Below are positions 39,836-49,072 of a stretch of 64,000 bases of DNA, one piece after another. The stretch spans positions 271,100 to 335,099 of the forward strand of contig NZ_QXIO01000005.1 of assembly GCF_003545765.1 (NCBI RefSeq), given 5' to 3'. Both the position numbers and the translations under genes were made by a program. The notes under the pieces are model-generated. The model had not been told where the DNA came from. It ran no database searches and saw nothing but the letters and a program-made list of their open reading frames with translations. How positions within the stretch are numbered: the stretch's first letter is position 1; each line of letters opens with the position of its first letter. Origin of the DNA: Colwellia sp. RSH04 (lineage in GTDB: Bacteria > Pseudomonadota > Gammaproteobacteria > Enterobacterales > Alteromonadaceae).

Positions 39836-40249
39836 TTATTGAATTAAATATTGAACTTTACTTAATTGGCTACCGTCATGATTTAAAAAACAACGGTATG
39901 GTTTTGCGCCTTCATATGCACCATAGCCATTCCTTGCATTTAAATCGAGGATAAGAACCTGTCGAGCACCACTGGTATCAGATATCCAAACGGTTTTTGA
40001 GTTATCAATACGAACAGAGTTGGGGTCTTTAAAGTTTGAACTATGATGATTTACGCACGCTTTCATGACCATACTTTTTTCTTCTTCACTAATACTGCCA
40101 CCAGAAGAGTTATCGACTTCAACGGTATTGTATTGATCATCACAAGGTGTTTGACTAAAAGTGGTTACACCATCAACAGTACATTGATAAACATCACTAG
40201 CGTATACGGATAGCGGAGATAATAGTAATAAAAGAATGGCTTTATTCAT
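39836..40249 (-). CDS. DUF4124-type secreted protein
   Basis: A 137-residue protein with a signal peptide ending SVYAS and an N-terminal DUF4124 motif, VYQCTVDGVTTFSQTPC. The C-terminal half has two more Cys and a KDPNSVRID segment. It is probably periplasmic; function unknown. It is divergent from umuD. Confidence 0.8.
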   Translation of the reverse strand: MNKAILLLLLSPLSVYASDVYQCTVDGVTTFSQTPCDDQYNTVEVDNSSGGSISEEEKSMVMKACVNHHSSNFKDPNSVRIDNSKTVWISDTSGARQVLILDLNARNGYGAYEGAKPYRCFLNHDGSQLSKVQYLIQ

Positions 40250-40334
40250 GAGTACTAAAAACTATATCAAGAGTGAAAGGCTATAGTGTAAACATGACAG
40301 ATAAATAATCCAACCTTTTTGATATTAAGCTATA

Positions 40335-40380
40335 TTGCTTAATGTAAATCACATAAGCTATACTGTGTTTATTTACAGTG
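40335..40380 (+). promoter_or_regulatory. LexA-controlled promoter of umuDC
   Basis: A perfect CTGT-N8-ACAG LexA box (TACTGTGTTTATTTACAGT, 40361-40379) overlaps a TATACT -10 (40359-40364); a TTGCTT -35 lies 18 bp upstream (40335-40340). LexA bound here would block RNA polymerase, so umuDC should be induced by the SOS response. Confidence 0.88.
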
Positions 40381-40395
40381 TTTGTGTTTATTATT

Positions 40396-40809
40396 ATGAA
40401 AGTTGTTCCCATTTACATTGAAGCAGGTATTAGTGGCTTTGAATCACCGGCTGCAGAATATAAAGAGCTTGGTTTATCGCTTGATGAGCTATTGATAGAA
40501 AACCCTACGGCAACCTTTATCGGTCTTGCCTCTGGAAGTTCTATGCAAGGAATGGGCATATTTGATGGTGATTTATTAATTGTTGATCGCTCTATAGCTG
40601 TTAAAAATAATGCGGTAATTGTCGCTAATTATAATGGTTGCTTTGTCTGTAAAACCTTAAATAAAACACATGCTCAACTCATATCTGCCTCAAAAGAACA
40701 CGCTCCTGTCAACATAACGGCAAGTGATGAATTTCAAGTAGAGGGTGTCGTTACTCGCGTTATTCGTATATTAGAGCCTATTCGAGAGTTAAGCCGATGT
40801 ATGCCTTAG
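40396..40809 (+). CDS. umuD: UmuD-like autoproteolytic subunit of DNA polymerase V
   Basis: A 137-residue LexA-type S24 peptidase. The cleavage region SGFESPAAEY is close to the N-terminus and the nucleophile is in ASGSSMQGMGIFDGD; the Lys of the dyad is probably in FVCKTL. RecA-stimulated self-cleavage gives UmuD', which activates UmuC. The ATG at 40396 is chosen because the longer frame begins in the LexA box. It overlaps umuC by 13 bp. Confidence 0.93.
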   Translation: MKVVPIYIEAGISGFESPAAEYKELGLSLDELLIENPTATFIGLASGSSMQGMGIFDGDLLIVDRSIAVKNNAVIVANYNGCFVCKTLNKTHAQLISASKEHAPVNITASDEFQVEGVVTRVIRILEPIRELSRCMP

Positions 40810-42053
40810 TTGATGCCACCTCTTTTTATGCTTCGGCAGAAAAAGTATTTGATCCAAGTATTCGGCATAAGCCCGTTGTGGTTTTAACTAATAATGATGG
40901 CTGTATTTGTGCTGTTTGTCCTATCGCGAGAAAACTTAATATTCCCAAGTTTGGTCCGTATTTTAAAATTAAACATTATTTAGCTCAGCACGGTGTTGTT
41001 ATTCGCTCATCTAACTATGAACTTTACGCTGATTTAAGCGAACGTATGATGGAGGTAACGGCGCGTTTTTGTGATAACCAACATGTTTATTCTATTGATG
41101 AATGCTTTTTGTATTTTAAACAATTTACTAGCCTTATTAAGGATTGGCATGATTATGGTTATCAAATTCGAAAAGCGGTTTGGCGAGAAACAAGGCTACC
41201 AGTAGGTGTTGGGATAGCCAGTACACCTACTTTAGCAAAAGCGGCTAATCATGCTGCTAAAAAGTTACCGGGTTACAATGGCGTTGCTGTGATTGACAGT
41301 GAGCAAAGTCGCCAAAACATATTAGCGAAAATGGCCGTTTCAGAGGTATGGGGAATAGGATCACGGTTAAGTAATAAGCTTATGATTATGGGGATTAATA
41401 CTGCACTCGATTTATCGAATCAGTGCGCCAAACAGATGAGAAAACAATTCAGTGTCGTTGTTGAGCGTACGATTAATGAACTTAACGGTATTGCTTGCTT
41501 GTCGTGGGATGAAGTAAAAGAGCCTAAGCAGGAGATATTTTCAACGCGCAGTTTTGGGCAACGAGTTACTGATTATCATGTATTAAAATCAGCGATGGTT
41601 AGTCATGTCAATATTGTTGCTAGAAAACTCAGACAGCAAAACTCGTTAGTTAAGAAGCTTTATATTTTCGCTCATAGTTCTCAACACCAAGGTAATTACT
41701 ACAAACAGTCAGTTATTGTTCAGTTCACTCAAGCGACTAATAATACTTTAGTGCTTGCCAATGCCGTTACTAAGGCATTACCGAGTATTTATAGGCAAGG
41801 GGTTTTATTCTATAAATGTGGTGTAGGGGCGGTAGCGCTTGAAAGTAACCGTTATAGGCAGCCAGACTTATTCAGCCCTGATGTTAACAACGACTCGTTA
41901 ATGCAGTGCTTTGATATGGTTAATAGGCGTTATGGGCAGGGGACTTTGAGTATGGCAACTGAAAATAACCAGCAAGATTGGCAAATGAAGCGACATTTTT
42001 TATCGCCAAGTTATACAACAAAGTGGTCAGATATTCCTAAAATTATTTGTTAG
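40797..42053 (+). CDS. umuC: UmuC, catalytic subunit of DNA polymerase V
   Basis: Y-family translesion polymerase, 418 residues. Catalytic motifs are ALVDATSFYASAEKVFDP and HVYSIDECFLYF (Asp-Glu pair); VGVGIASTPTLAKAANHAAK and the DUF4113-like C-terminal region follow. It is translationally coupled to umuD and shares its LexA-controlled promoter. Confidence 0.95.
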   Translation: MYALVDATSFYASAEKVFDPSIRHKPVVVLTNNDGCICAVCPIARKLNIPKFGPYFKIKHYLAQHGVVIRSSNYELYADLSERMMEVTARFCDNQHVYSIDECFLYFKQFTSLIKDWHDYGYQIRKAVWRETRLPVGVGIASTPTLAKAANHAAKKLPGYNGVAVIDSEQSRQNILAKMAVSEVWGIGSRLSNKLMIMGINTALDLSNQCAKQMRKQFSVVVERTINELNGIACLSWDEVKEPKQEIFSTRSFGQRVTDYHVLKSAMVSHVNIVARKLRQQNSLVKKLYIFAHSSQHQGNYYKQSVIVQFTQATNNTLVLANAVTKALPSIYRQGVLFYKCGVGAVALESNRYRQPDLFSPDVNNDSLMQCFDMVNRRYGQGTLSMATENNQQDWQMKRHFLSPSYTTKWSDIPKIIC

Positions 42054-42062
42054 CGCAATAAA

Positions 42063-42086
42063 AAAGCACCTAGAAGTAGGTGCTTT
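42063..42086. terminator. Bidirectional terminator between umuC and the PEP-CTERM gene
   Basis: AAAGCACCTA-GAAG-TAGGTGCTTT is a perfect hairpin. The T run is longer on the minus strand, so it serves the convergent PEP-CTERM gene at least as well as umuC. Confidence 0.82.
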
Positions 42087-42117
42087 CAAATAGCGTAAAT
42101 TGAGCTAGCCTATATGA

Positions 42118-42798
42118 CTATTTCTTTACTCTTCGAGAAGCTAACCCTAGAAGACCTAGTGCAAAAATTGCAATCGTTGAAGGCTCTGGTACTTCTTGTA
42201 CTTCACCTACAAAGATAGCATAATCATAAGCGTTTGAGCTGTTAAGGCCTCTGACAGCTCCCATGCTCCAGCCTGAACCAAAAAATGTAGGGCTTATTGC
42301 ATCGTTTTGGTTGTTGAAACTGGCTTGCCCATGAGAGCCACTTGAGTAATTAGTGTGAACACTTAACCCTTGGTTACCGTTAACATAACTTGAAGTATCA
42401 GCAGTGCTTTGAGTTATCGCGTCACCAATTGCAGTAAAACCAAATGATTTTCCGTTATAGTACCAATCAGCACCATTAAATGAGTGAGTTTGGTTGAATG
42501 CTGTATAGGTTGAGAATTCACCCCATGTAATTGCGGCATGAGCTAATACTAAATTATCTGAATTACGAATACCGGCTAAAATTATCCAGTCATTAGTATT
42601 TAAATCGCCGAAAACATCAGCAATGCTAGATGTTAAACCAGCATTTTCTCGATAAAGGTATGACCAACCATCGTCAATTATAGCATCAACATTAGTATCA
42701 TTCTGAATGCCAAAAGGGATAATTGCTCCAGCGTTAGCAAAGCTGCTGATTGATAGTATTAGTCCAGCACATGCTGATTTTAATAGTGTTAAGTTCAT
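42118..42798 (-). CDS. Second PEP-CTERM sorting-domain protein
   Basis: A 226-residue secreted protein: signal peptide ending SSFANAGA, a Ser/Asn/Gly-rich middle, and C-terminal tag VPEPSTIAIFALGLLGLASRR. The ATG at 42798 is preferred because AAGGAA lies just upstream and the signal peptide follows directly; the longer frame to 42861 adds an unrelated N-terminus. It is likely exported and sorted by an exosortase encoded elsewhere. It differs from the 32252 protein in the middle domain. Confidence 0.87.
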   Translation of the reverse strand: MNLTLLKSACAGLILSISSFANAGAIIPFGIQNDTNVDAIIDDGWSYLYRENAGLTSSIADVFGDLNTNDWIILAGIRNSDNLVLAHAAITWGEFSTYTAFNQTHSFNGADWYYNGKSFGFTAIGDAITQSTADTSSYVNGNQGLSVHTNYSSGSHGQASFNNQNDAISPTFFGSGWSMGAVRGLNSSNAYDYAIFVGEVQEVPEPSTIAIFALGLLGLASRRVKK

Positions 42799-42987
42799 AG
42801 TGTTCCTTAGTGAATAATGATTATTATAGTTATGATTTTTTGAGATATAAGCAAAAAACACACCAAAGCGATAAGTAGTTGTATAATAATAGGTTTATTG
42901 TTTTGTTTAAGTGTTAAATTATTTGGTGTAAATAAAGCTGACACTTATGAGACGATGTCACTTAAAGTAAGAAAACTCAGGGCTGGG

Positions 42988-43728
42988 TTATAGCTTCCAT
43001 TGTGTTATTAAGTTACTCAGTTGTCCTGAAGCACGTAAAACAGAAAACGCTTCTTGATACTGTTTGATTAACGCAGGGTCACTATCTTTATTGATTGCAA
43101 TGCTTAATGGGGTGTTGAGAGGCTTAACTTCAGTAATTTTTTCAAATTTATTGCAATCAATAGTAAAGCGGTTACAGGTTTCGAGTAATGTTTGTTCACT
43201 TTCAATGAAATAATCAATTCTGTTACGCAACACCATCTGCATGCGTTGGTTAGGGTAGACCACGGGGTATAGGTCAATATTAGGCATTTCTAACAAATAT
43301 TCAGACTCGTTTGAACCACGATAAGTTGCGAAAGAGCTATTTTTAAAGTCACTAGACAATGCTAGCTGGTGATTGGTATTGCTTTTTAATCCCCAAATAT
43401 AATATCTTTCGATTAAGATATCTCCAATCCACTGAAATAAAGGCTCTCGTTTAAGCGTTCTTGAAATCGAATAAATAAACACGTTCTTTTCAGTAAGAGC
43501 ATTATCGTAAGCTCTAGCCCAAGGCATGATATGAATCTTTGGCGCATCTTTTGTCATATTAAAAAGTGCTAAAACAATATCTGTGGGAAGGCTTTCAGGC
43601 AAAGCGTCTGATGATCGAAGTTTACACGGTTGATTGCATTCAGTGACGACTTTAATTTCACGGGCATTGAGAGAATGTAGACTTAAACAAAGTATAAATA
43701 TATATAAGAGGTAAAAACGAATATTCAT
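42988..43728 (-). CDS. Orphan family 3 solute-binding-like protein
   Basis: A 246-residue protein with a signal peptide ending SLNARE. Motifs such as PKIHIMPWARAYDNALTEK and YFIESEQTLLETC are typical of the large set of family 3 solute-binding-like proteins in marine Alteromonadales. No transport partner is adjacent. The start is the ATG at 43728; the longer frame would use a TTG. The ligand is unknown. The 300 bp beyond its start hold no recognised gene. Confidence 0.8.
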   Translation of the reverse strand: MNIRFYLLYIFILCLSLHSLNAREIKVVTECNQPCKLRSSDALPESLPTDIVLALFNMTKDAPKIHIMPWARAYDNALTEKNVFIYSISRTLKREPLFQWIGDILIERYYIWGLKSNTNHQLALSSDFKNSSFATYRGSNESEYLLEMPNIDLYPVVYPNQRMQMVLRNRIDYFIESEQTLLETCNRFTIDCNKFEKITEVKPLNTPLSIAINKDSDPALIKQYQEAFSVLRASGQLSNLITQWKL

Positions 43729-44045
43729 TATCGCCAACTAAAATCATTACAGCTGTATTCATCATAAATCAATCGTAATGAACAATACAAGCAGGTAGTA
43801 TTATCAATATCGGCTTATAAAAGTAGGCTTATAAAAAAATATGTACGGGGAGAGAGGACTAGAAGCGTAGTCTTTCGCTTCAATAGAATGTCATAGTAAG
43901 CGAACTCCCTCAGTCTGTAACTATTAGTACCCCATCGTTTACTAAACATTTTACTATGACCTTTGATCTCAACGGTAGTAACGGTTAGCAATTCACTTTT
44001 CCAATGTAAACTCAAAAACTCTTCAATTTTTCTAATATCGATAAA

Positions 44046-44922
44046 CTAAAGTGTATGGTTTTCTCCATCGATATCAAGTTCAATAGCTGATGTGAATTGT
44101 TGTTGTGGTCGAATAAAGTTAGCAAAGTGAATAAGGTAGTTATTATCCAATGTTTGCTTGATTAAGGAGTTGCCAATATATTTTTTAGGTATAAATTGAT
44201 CTAGCTGTATTTCAAAGTCCTCTTCATTAAAGCTTAAAACATCGAAAGAGGCGGGCTGTAAAATTTCAAAAAATTTTGGTGCCATGTGCATTATATTAAT
44301 GCTTGATATCAAAAGATATATAGCTACTACTTGCTTGTGGTGTTATATGAATTGTTAAATAATCTTTACCATTAATTGCATTTAACGAATAACCATAAGG
44401 TTGAAATAGATAATCATCGATAATAAAGTCAGACAGCAGTGTGTCTAAGCATAAATAAGCTTTAATATTCTCCCGCGATAAATTATTTTGTTGATGAAAA
44501 ATATAATTGTGGTGTCTATCTAATTCGCCAAAACGATAAGCTTTACCCTTAACAAATTTAGAGATGATTTTTATGTCATCGCCAAAGCAACTTGGCTGTG
44601 CGTTTGCAAAGTATTCATTTTTTCGTTGATAAATTAAATGCTCAATAACACTTTTACTGTGACGTGATAAAAAGAACTCGATAGAATTAACTAAGCTCGT
44701 TTCGCCGCAAGTAATGATTAAGAACCGTTCTGGCCAAACAAATAAGCTTGATTCAGATAAAACAAAGGCTTTGCAATACTGGTTTTCAATTGTTGTGAGT
44801 ACTTGAGCATTACAATAAGTGACTAAATCTGACCAAAACGTGTTATCAATATCAGTCAACAGGTTGATTTTGTTAATATCAACCATGATCTCGGCTTTCT
44901 TTTCTGAACCTTCAAAAAACAA
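44046..44922 (-). pseudogene. Eukaryotic-type S-adenosylmethionine decarboxylase, frameshifted
   Basis: The first frame (44922-44296) reads FFEGSEK, LSESSLFVW (cleavage site Glu57-Ser58 that would give the pyruvoyl group), TCGET (Cys72) and GYSLNAINGKDYLTIHITP (Ser179, His192), the pattern of eukaryotic AdoMet decarboxylases that supply aminopropyl groups for spermidine. Gln196 stands where the family has Glu. The start is TTG with a strong TAGGAG site upstream. The frame stops at FDIKH; the family sequence continues one frame over (44312-44046) with APKFFEILQPASFD. That second frame ends in TAG at 44046 and stays open beyond it to 43815 with no recognised match. It is either a decayed gene or a programmed frameshift. 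Confidence 0.8.
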
Positions 44923-45005
44923 GAATCTTTCTCCTAACTGACGAAATAAAAAGGCGGGCTATTTTATAAATAAATAGGTAAATATCAATCAAATATTAAT
45001 ATTTT

Positions 45006-45045
45006 TCTAGAGTGTCTAGAGTGTCTAGAGTGTCTAGAGTGTCTA
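45006..45045. repeat. 9-bp tandem repeat TCTAGAGTG
   Basis: Four exact copies of TCTAGAGTG followed by a partial fifth. It lies in the 479-bp gap between the AdoMet decarboxylase remnant and the next gene. The rest of that gap shows no gene. Confidence 0.9.
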
Positions 45046-45401
45046 TGTGGTGATGTTAACATAATTGGTTATTCGAAAAAAAAGATAATAACACCGCAGA
45101 AATAACGAATCAGTACTATGGGAGATAAGGGGAGTTTAATTAAACGTACATCATTCATTGCTTTTGCTAGGGGGGAGCTTTTTGCAAACGACAGGAGTCA
45201 TTATTTACAATAACTAGGCTATACCTTTCTCGATGATTATTAAACTGTCATTAACTCAGATAAAGATTAACTGTTAAGTATTAAGGGGTATTTTAAAATA
45301 TAGCTTTATAAAACAGACGGATAGTGGGGTAGTAAGCATAGATGTTTTGATTTGTAACTGATACTATTATGGCTAATTAATACCTTTGAAACCGCTAAGT
45401 T

Positions 45402-46700
45402 ATGTCAGACTCTCAAATAACCTTTCGTGCAATAGCGCCTATTTATTCACCTTTATGCTTACACATTGGTGTTGATCAATTTTCAAAACCCTTTGTCGAG
45501 TCATTACAGGCAATTAATGTAGATATAAACGTTGAGCAAGATAAAAACCCTCTTAAATGGCATGGTAAATTTTTGAATTTAAGTGGACAGGAAAACGAAC
45601 AACGACAATATCAATCTACCGACAGAGACTCTAAAGATATTCGACTTATGTGTTGGGTACCTAATTCTAACGATAAGGAAAATACTCATGTTATGTTTCA
45701 CGTATTTACCAATCATATTACAATTGTTGAAGTAGAGTTTACTGTTGATATATCTTCATTACGCACAACGACACAAACGACAAGTGAATTAGTGGCAGCA
45801 ATTGAAGAAAAAGTACAGCAACTAGCTGAGGAACAGGTTGCACAATTTTATGATAGTTTCTGTCAAGATATACAGCACCTTAAGCCATTACTGTCTCATA
45901 ATTATATCATTTCAAATAGTGACGACTCAATAAGTACTAATTGGGTAGCTAGAACAATGATTATTAATGATGATCATTTGCTTGATAAAGAGTTTCAGCA
46001 CATTTTAACTGCATGGTTAAGAAAAACAGGTAGGCCAGAAGATGCGGCTGATATTATTGCAGCTAAAAAAAATCACTCTATGACCTGGTTAAATTACGTG
46101 GTCAAAGATGTTAAGTGTGTAGGGGAAGATCCATATATACAAGTTATGGTATTAGCTCAATATTATTATATTTCACAAGAGCATTGTAACAGTGCACTGC
46201 GTAGCGCTATTGAAATTGCATATGCCCCCAGACAAAAACAAAAAGTAGATAAAGTACTTGCCAATACCCGAACCGCTTGTCGTTTAAACAAAATAGCTTT
46301 TTATGAAAATATAAAGTTTCTCAGTCAACCCAATAGGGTTCTTTTGGAAGATATTTTAAATGGTTGGAAGTTTGAGCAGCTGGTTGAAAATTCTGAGAGA
46401 ATGGTTGAAATCTGTAATGCTCGACTACAAGAGGAAGACAATAAAAAACGTGAACGAAGCACTGTAATGACCGATTTCTTACTTGTTACATTAAGTTTTT
46501 TTGCCGTCTTTGAATTATCGCTTTATTTGACTGAGTTTAGTCGAGAAATGATGAGCAGACCAGCACTTGACTATAACGATAATAAAAGTTCTTTTTTCTT
46601 AAGTATTATTGCTGAAATTGATGCTGATATTATGTTTTCTTTTGGTTTCGGGTTAACTCTATTGCTTATTATGGTTTACCGTTACATAAAACGAAACTGA
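45402..46700 (+). CDS. Unrecognised 432-aa protein with two C-terminal membrane helices
   Basis: No family is recognised. Residues 1-120 look beta-rich, a helical middle follows (LVAAIEEKVQQLAEEQVAQF), and another coiled-coil-like stretch (about 328-355) leads into two membrane segments at about 360-382 and 408-428. The end is RYIKRN. The layout, a large cytosolic part ending in a paired C-terminal membrane anchor, resembles CorA-like or RMND1-like proteins only in shape. It is 24 bp before a solute-binding gene and may form an operon with the two genes that follow. Confidence 0.7.
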   Translation: MSDSQITFRAIAPIYSPLCLHIGVDQFSKPFVESLQAINVDINVEQDKNPLKWHGKFLNLSGQENEQRQYQSTDRDSKDIRLMCWVPNSNDKENTHVMFHVFTNHITIVEVEFTVDISSLRTTTQTTSELVAAIEEKVQQLAEEQVAQFYDSFCQDIQHLKPLLSHNYIISNSDDSISTNWVARTMIINDDHLLDKEFQHILTAWLRKTGRPEDAADIIAAKKNHSMTWLNYVVKDVKCVGEDPYIQVMVLAQYYYISQEHCNSALRSAIEIAYAPRQKQKVDKVLANTRTACRLNKIAFYENIKFLSQPNRVLLEDILNGWKFEQLVENSERMVEICNARLQEEDNKKRERSTVMTDFLLVTLSFFAVFELSLYLTEFSREMMSRPALDYNDNKSSFFLSIIAEIDADIMFSFGFGLTLLLIMVYRYIKRN

Positions 46701-46724
46701 TTCTAACTAAAACGAAGTGCGTAA

Positions 46725-47702
46725 ATGAAATCTTTAATATTCTTTTATATTCTCTTATATCCTGTCATTGGCTGGACTAAACCAATCTCGATAGCCACTT
46801 ACCAATGGGCACCTTATATTAATGCTAAACACCAGCCTTTAGGTATAGCAGCCGAGCTGTTAGAGCAGATACTTTCACAAAATGATAAAATTATCTCTTG
46901 GCGATATCAAAATTATGATTTAGCTTTTGAACTTGTAAAAAGAGGTAAGCAACAATCAGCGTTTCCATATTTTAAAACTAAGGAACGAGAACAGCAGGTC
47001 TTATTTTCTCGAGCACTTTTTAGTGTTAAAAGTCATATTTATTATAACCGTCAACGTGAAAGTAAACTCGACTTAACTCAAATTAGTCGTCATAGTTTTG
47101 GTCGAGTCGTGGGTTATAGCTATGGTGAGGTCATTGATACATACCTTAAAGATGCGGAAACTTATGCAACGGAAAAAGATGCTTTAGAAAGTTTATTGAA
47201 TAATGAAATTGATTTTCTTCCTATGACTAAGAGCGTAATGAATAACATGCTTAATAAAACATATAGAGATCAAGCATTACTCATTAAAAAGGTTAACGAT
47301 ATTGTAGGTTATGACTCGTTACATTTGATCGCACCAAAAACGGTTGAAGGAGAGAAATTCATTGCTAGTATTGATCAACTTATTGAACAAATAAAGAAAA
47401 TTAAAAGCGTACAACCAAAAGCTATTGAGCGCTTTAAACTTAAAGATATTGCAAGATTAGTTACAGCAGAAGGGTATCCTGCAATTGTTGGGCAGACATC
47501 CCTTGAAGAGGCTGTTGATTATTATACTTTACCACAAGGCACTCGTGTTTTAGTACTGAATTGGAGTGATAAGATCCTTAGGCCTTCGCAAACAGATCGT
47601 TTATATAAGAGTATGATAGATCTTAGTTATGTCGTTGTCTTGAATGGCCCACATGTCGGTAAAGAACTTTATATTAAAAATATGCATTTAGAGATACAAT
47701 AA
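46725..47702 (+). CDS. Family 3 solute-binding protein with extra C-terminal domain
   Basis: A 325-residue protein with a signal peptide (about 1-18). Residues 20-235 form a family 3 solute-binding domain (ISIATYQWAPYINAKHQPLG; YKSMI-type helices are not part of it). About 85 further residues (from RLVTAEGYPAIVGQT) are an unrecognised domain not usual for this family. The stop codon overlaps the start of the next gene (TAATG), so the two are translationally coupled. No ABC genes are adjacent. Confidence 0.8.
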   Translation: MKSLIFFYILLYPVIGWTKPISIATYQWAPYINAKHQPLGIAAELLEQILSQNDKIISWRYQNYDLAFELVKRGKQQSAFPYFKTKEREQQVLFSRALFSVKSHIYYNRQRESKLDLTQISRHSFGRVVGYSYGEVIDTYLKDAETYATEKDALESLLNNEIDFLPMTKSVMNNMLNKTYRDQALLIKKVNDIVGYDSLHLIAPKTVEGEKFIASIDQLIEQIKKIKSVQPKAIERFKLKDIARLVTAEGYPAIVGQTSLEEAVDYYTLPQGTRVLVLNWSDKILRPSQTDRLYKSMIDLSYVVVLNGPHVGKELYIKNMHLEIQ

Positions 47703-48265
47703 TGTCTATTTCATTAGGCTGGATAGGTTCGCTGCTCTATTTGATTGGCCATGCTTATATTTCAATGGTGAAAAGTTGGAGCCCCAAAATATACTACGCA
47801 AGTAATCTAATTGCAGCGCTTTCTTTAGTGATAAGTTCTCTTATTCTGTTCTCGTATCAAGCAGCAGTGATAAATAGTTTTTGGGCATTGATTTCAATAT
47901 TATTATTGAAAAAAATTGATATATCTAAGGTTCCTGTCTCTAAAAGAAGCTTTTATATAGGAAGCGTAGCAATTATAGGGTGGTGTGCTTTTGTTGGTTA
48001 TGACAGTGGTTGGAAGTCTACCAATTTTTATACTGTATTAGGTTGGTCGTCAAGTTACGCGTTCTGCTTATCATATTTCCTGTTTTGTAGTAAAAAAGTT
48101 ACACACATTAAGTATTTATTAATTAATATTTATGCTGCTGGCGCGATTATGCCTATATTGTGGGTTCAACAAAACTGGCCTGTCTTTAGTCTTGAGGTTT
48201 GCTGGGTAGCCATTTCTGCATATGGCGTATATGCTAGAATGGATGAGGTTCATTTAATTGATTAA
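47702..48265 (+). CDS. Six-helix inner-membrane protein
   Basis: A 187-residue, strongly hydrophobic protein with about six membrane helices, starting MSISLGWIGSLLYLIGHAYI. It resembles small bacterial membrane proteins of unknown function (YgjV or CBU_0592-like in general appearance; not certain). It is coupled to the preceding solute-binding gene by a 1-bp stop-start overlap, which suggests the two proteins work together. Confidence 0.72.
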   Translation: MSISLGWIGSLLYLIGHAYISMVKSWSPKIYYASNLIAALSLVISSLILFSYQAAVINSFWALISILLLKKIDISKVPVSKRSFYIGSVAIIGWCAFVGYDSGWKSTNFYTVLGWSSSYAFCLSYFLFCSKKVTHIKYLLINIYAAGAIMPILWVQQNWPVFSLEVCWVAISAYGVYARMDEVHLID

Positions 48266-48556
48266 TATGATTATAAACTTTTATATAAATTTGATTTCAC
48301 TCTGAATTGATAGATAACCTCAAATCGGTATTATAAATAGCGCCCTAGCAGGTTTTTTTCTTACTTCTTCGTTAAATTCATAAACAATATAATGGCTATT
48401 ATTAATGAATTTGCCTTGAATTAAGAAAAACTATCAAGCTTGTGAGTTACTATTAACACCAGTATAAAAATTTCAAATAATTAGCTTCTCTCTTAACCCG
48501 AGCGGAGATTAATTAGGCCAAACTTATTAAACGTGTCATTTTTTCGTTTTAATTTT
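48266..48556. other. Gene-free AT-rich gap
   Basis: Nothing beyond AT-rich sequence and a weak T run near 48350 is recognised between the membrane protein gene and the GH5 remnant. Confidence 0.6.
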
Positions 48557-48895
48557 TTACCAAGATATCTTTTCAAATCCCCAGCTGTTTTCTGCACGAA
48601 CATAGGTACTAAACGCACCACCATCATCCCAAAACGAGCCAGCAAATCCAAAGCTCTTGAGGTTGTTGATATGCGCACTTATATAAGCTTCTCGACTAAT
48701 TTGGTCACAGATATTATCAGGAGCGGAATAATCATATTTTGTGCTACCAAATTCATTCACCATCACAGGAATGTTGTGAATGTCTGACCAATTTTTTGCT
48801 TTTTGATACACCTTTGTTAACTCTTGATGATCTTGCGTTGTTCCCCCGGTTTCTAGTGCATTGTCCGGCAAAATCCCATGGGGAATAATGTTCAA
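48557..48895 (-). pseudogene. C-terminal remnant of a GH5-type glycoside hydrolase
   Basis: About 112 codons match only the C-terminal end of a family 5 cellulase-type hydrolase: IPVMVNEFGSTKYDYS with the nucleophile Glu, and GFAGSFWDDGGAFSTYVR. No N-terminal two-thirds, signal peptide or ribosome site is present upstream, and the next gene lies in the opposite direction. It is a fragment left by deletion or transfer and cannot make an active enzyme. Confidence 0.8.
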
Positions 48896-49072
48896 ACTAA
48901 AATGACTTTAGACATGCAAGAATTGCTTTGCTGAAAATAACAGCTATAAAACTTCAATGTTTAGTGGGGTAGAGGTAGCAAATACTGTATAATGCGCGAC
49001 CTTATTTTGTGTCTCATTGTTATTAGTCGTCTTTTCTTTAGAAACTATTAGCATAACCTAGGAATATCTTTT

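Noticed and set aside
43815..44015. 66-codon open frame after the AdoMet decarboxylase remnant
   Set aside because: It is in the same frame as the second part of the remnant, has no ribosome site or recognised family, and is better read as trailing sequence of the broken gene.
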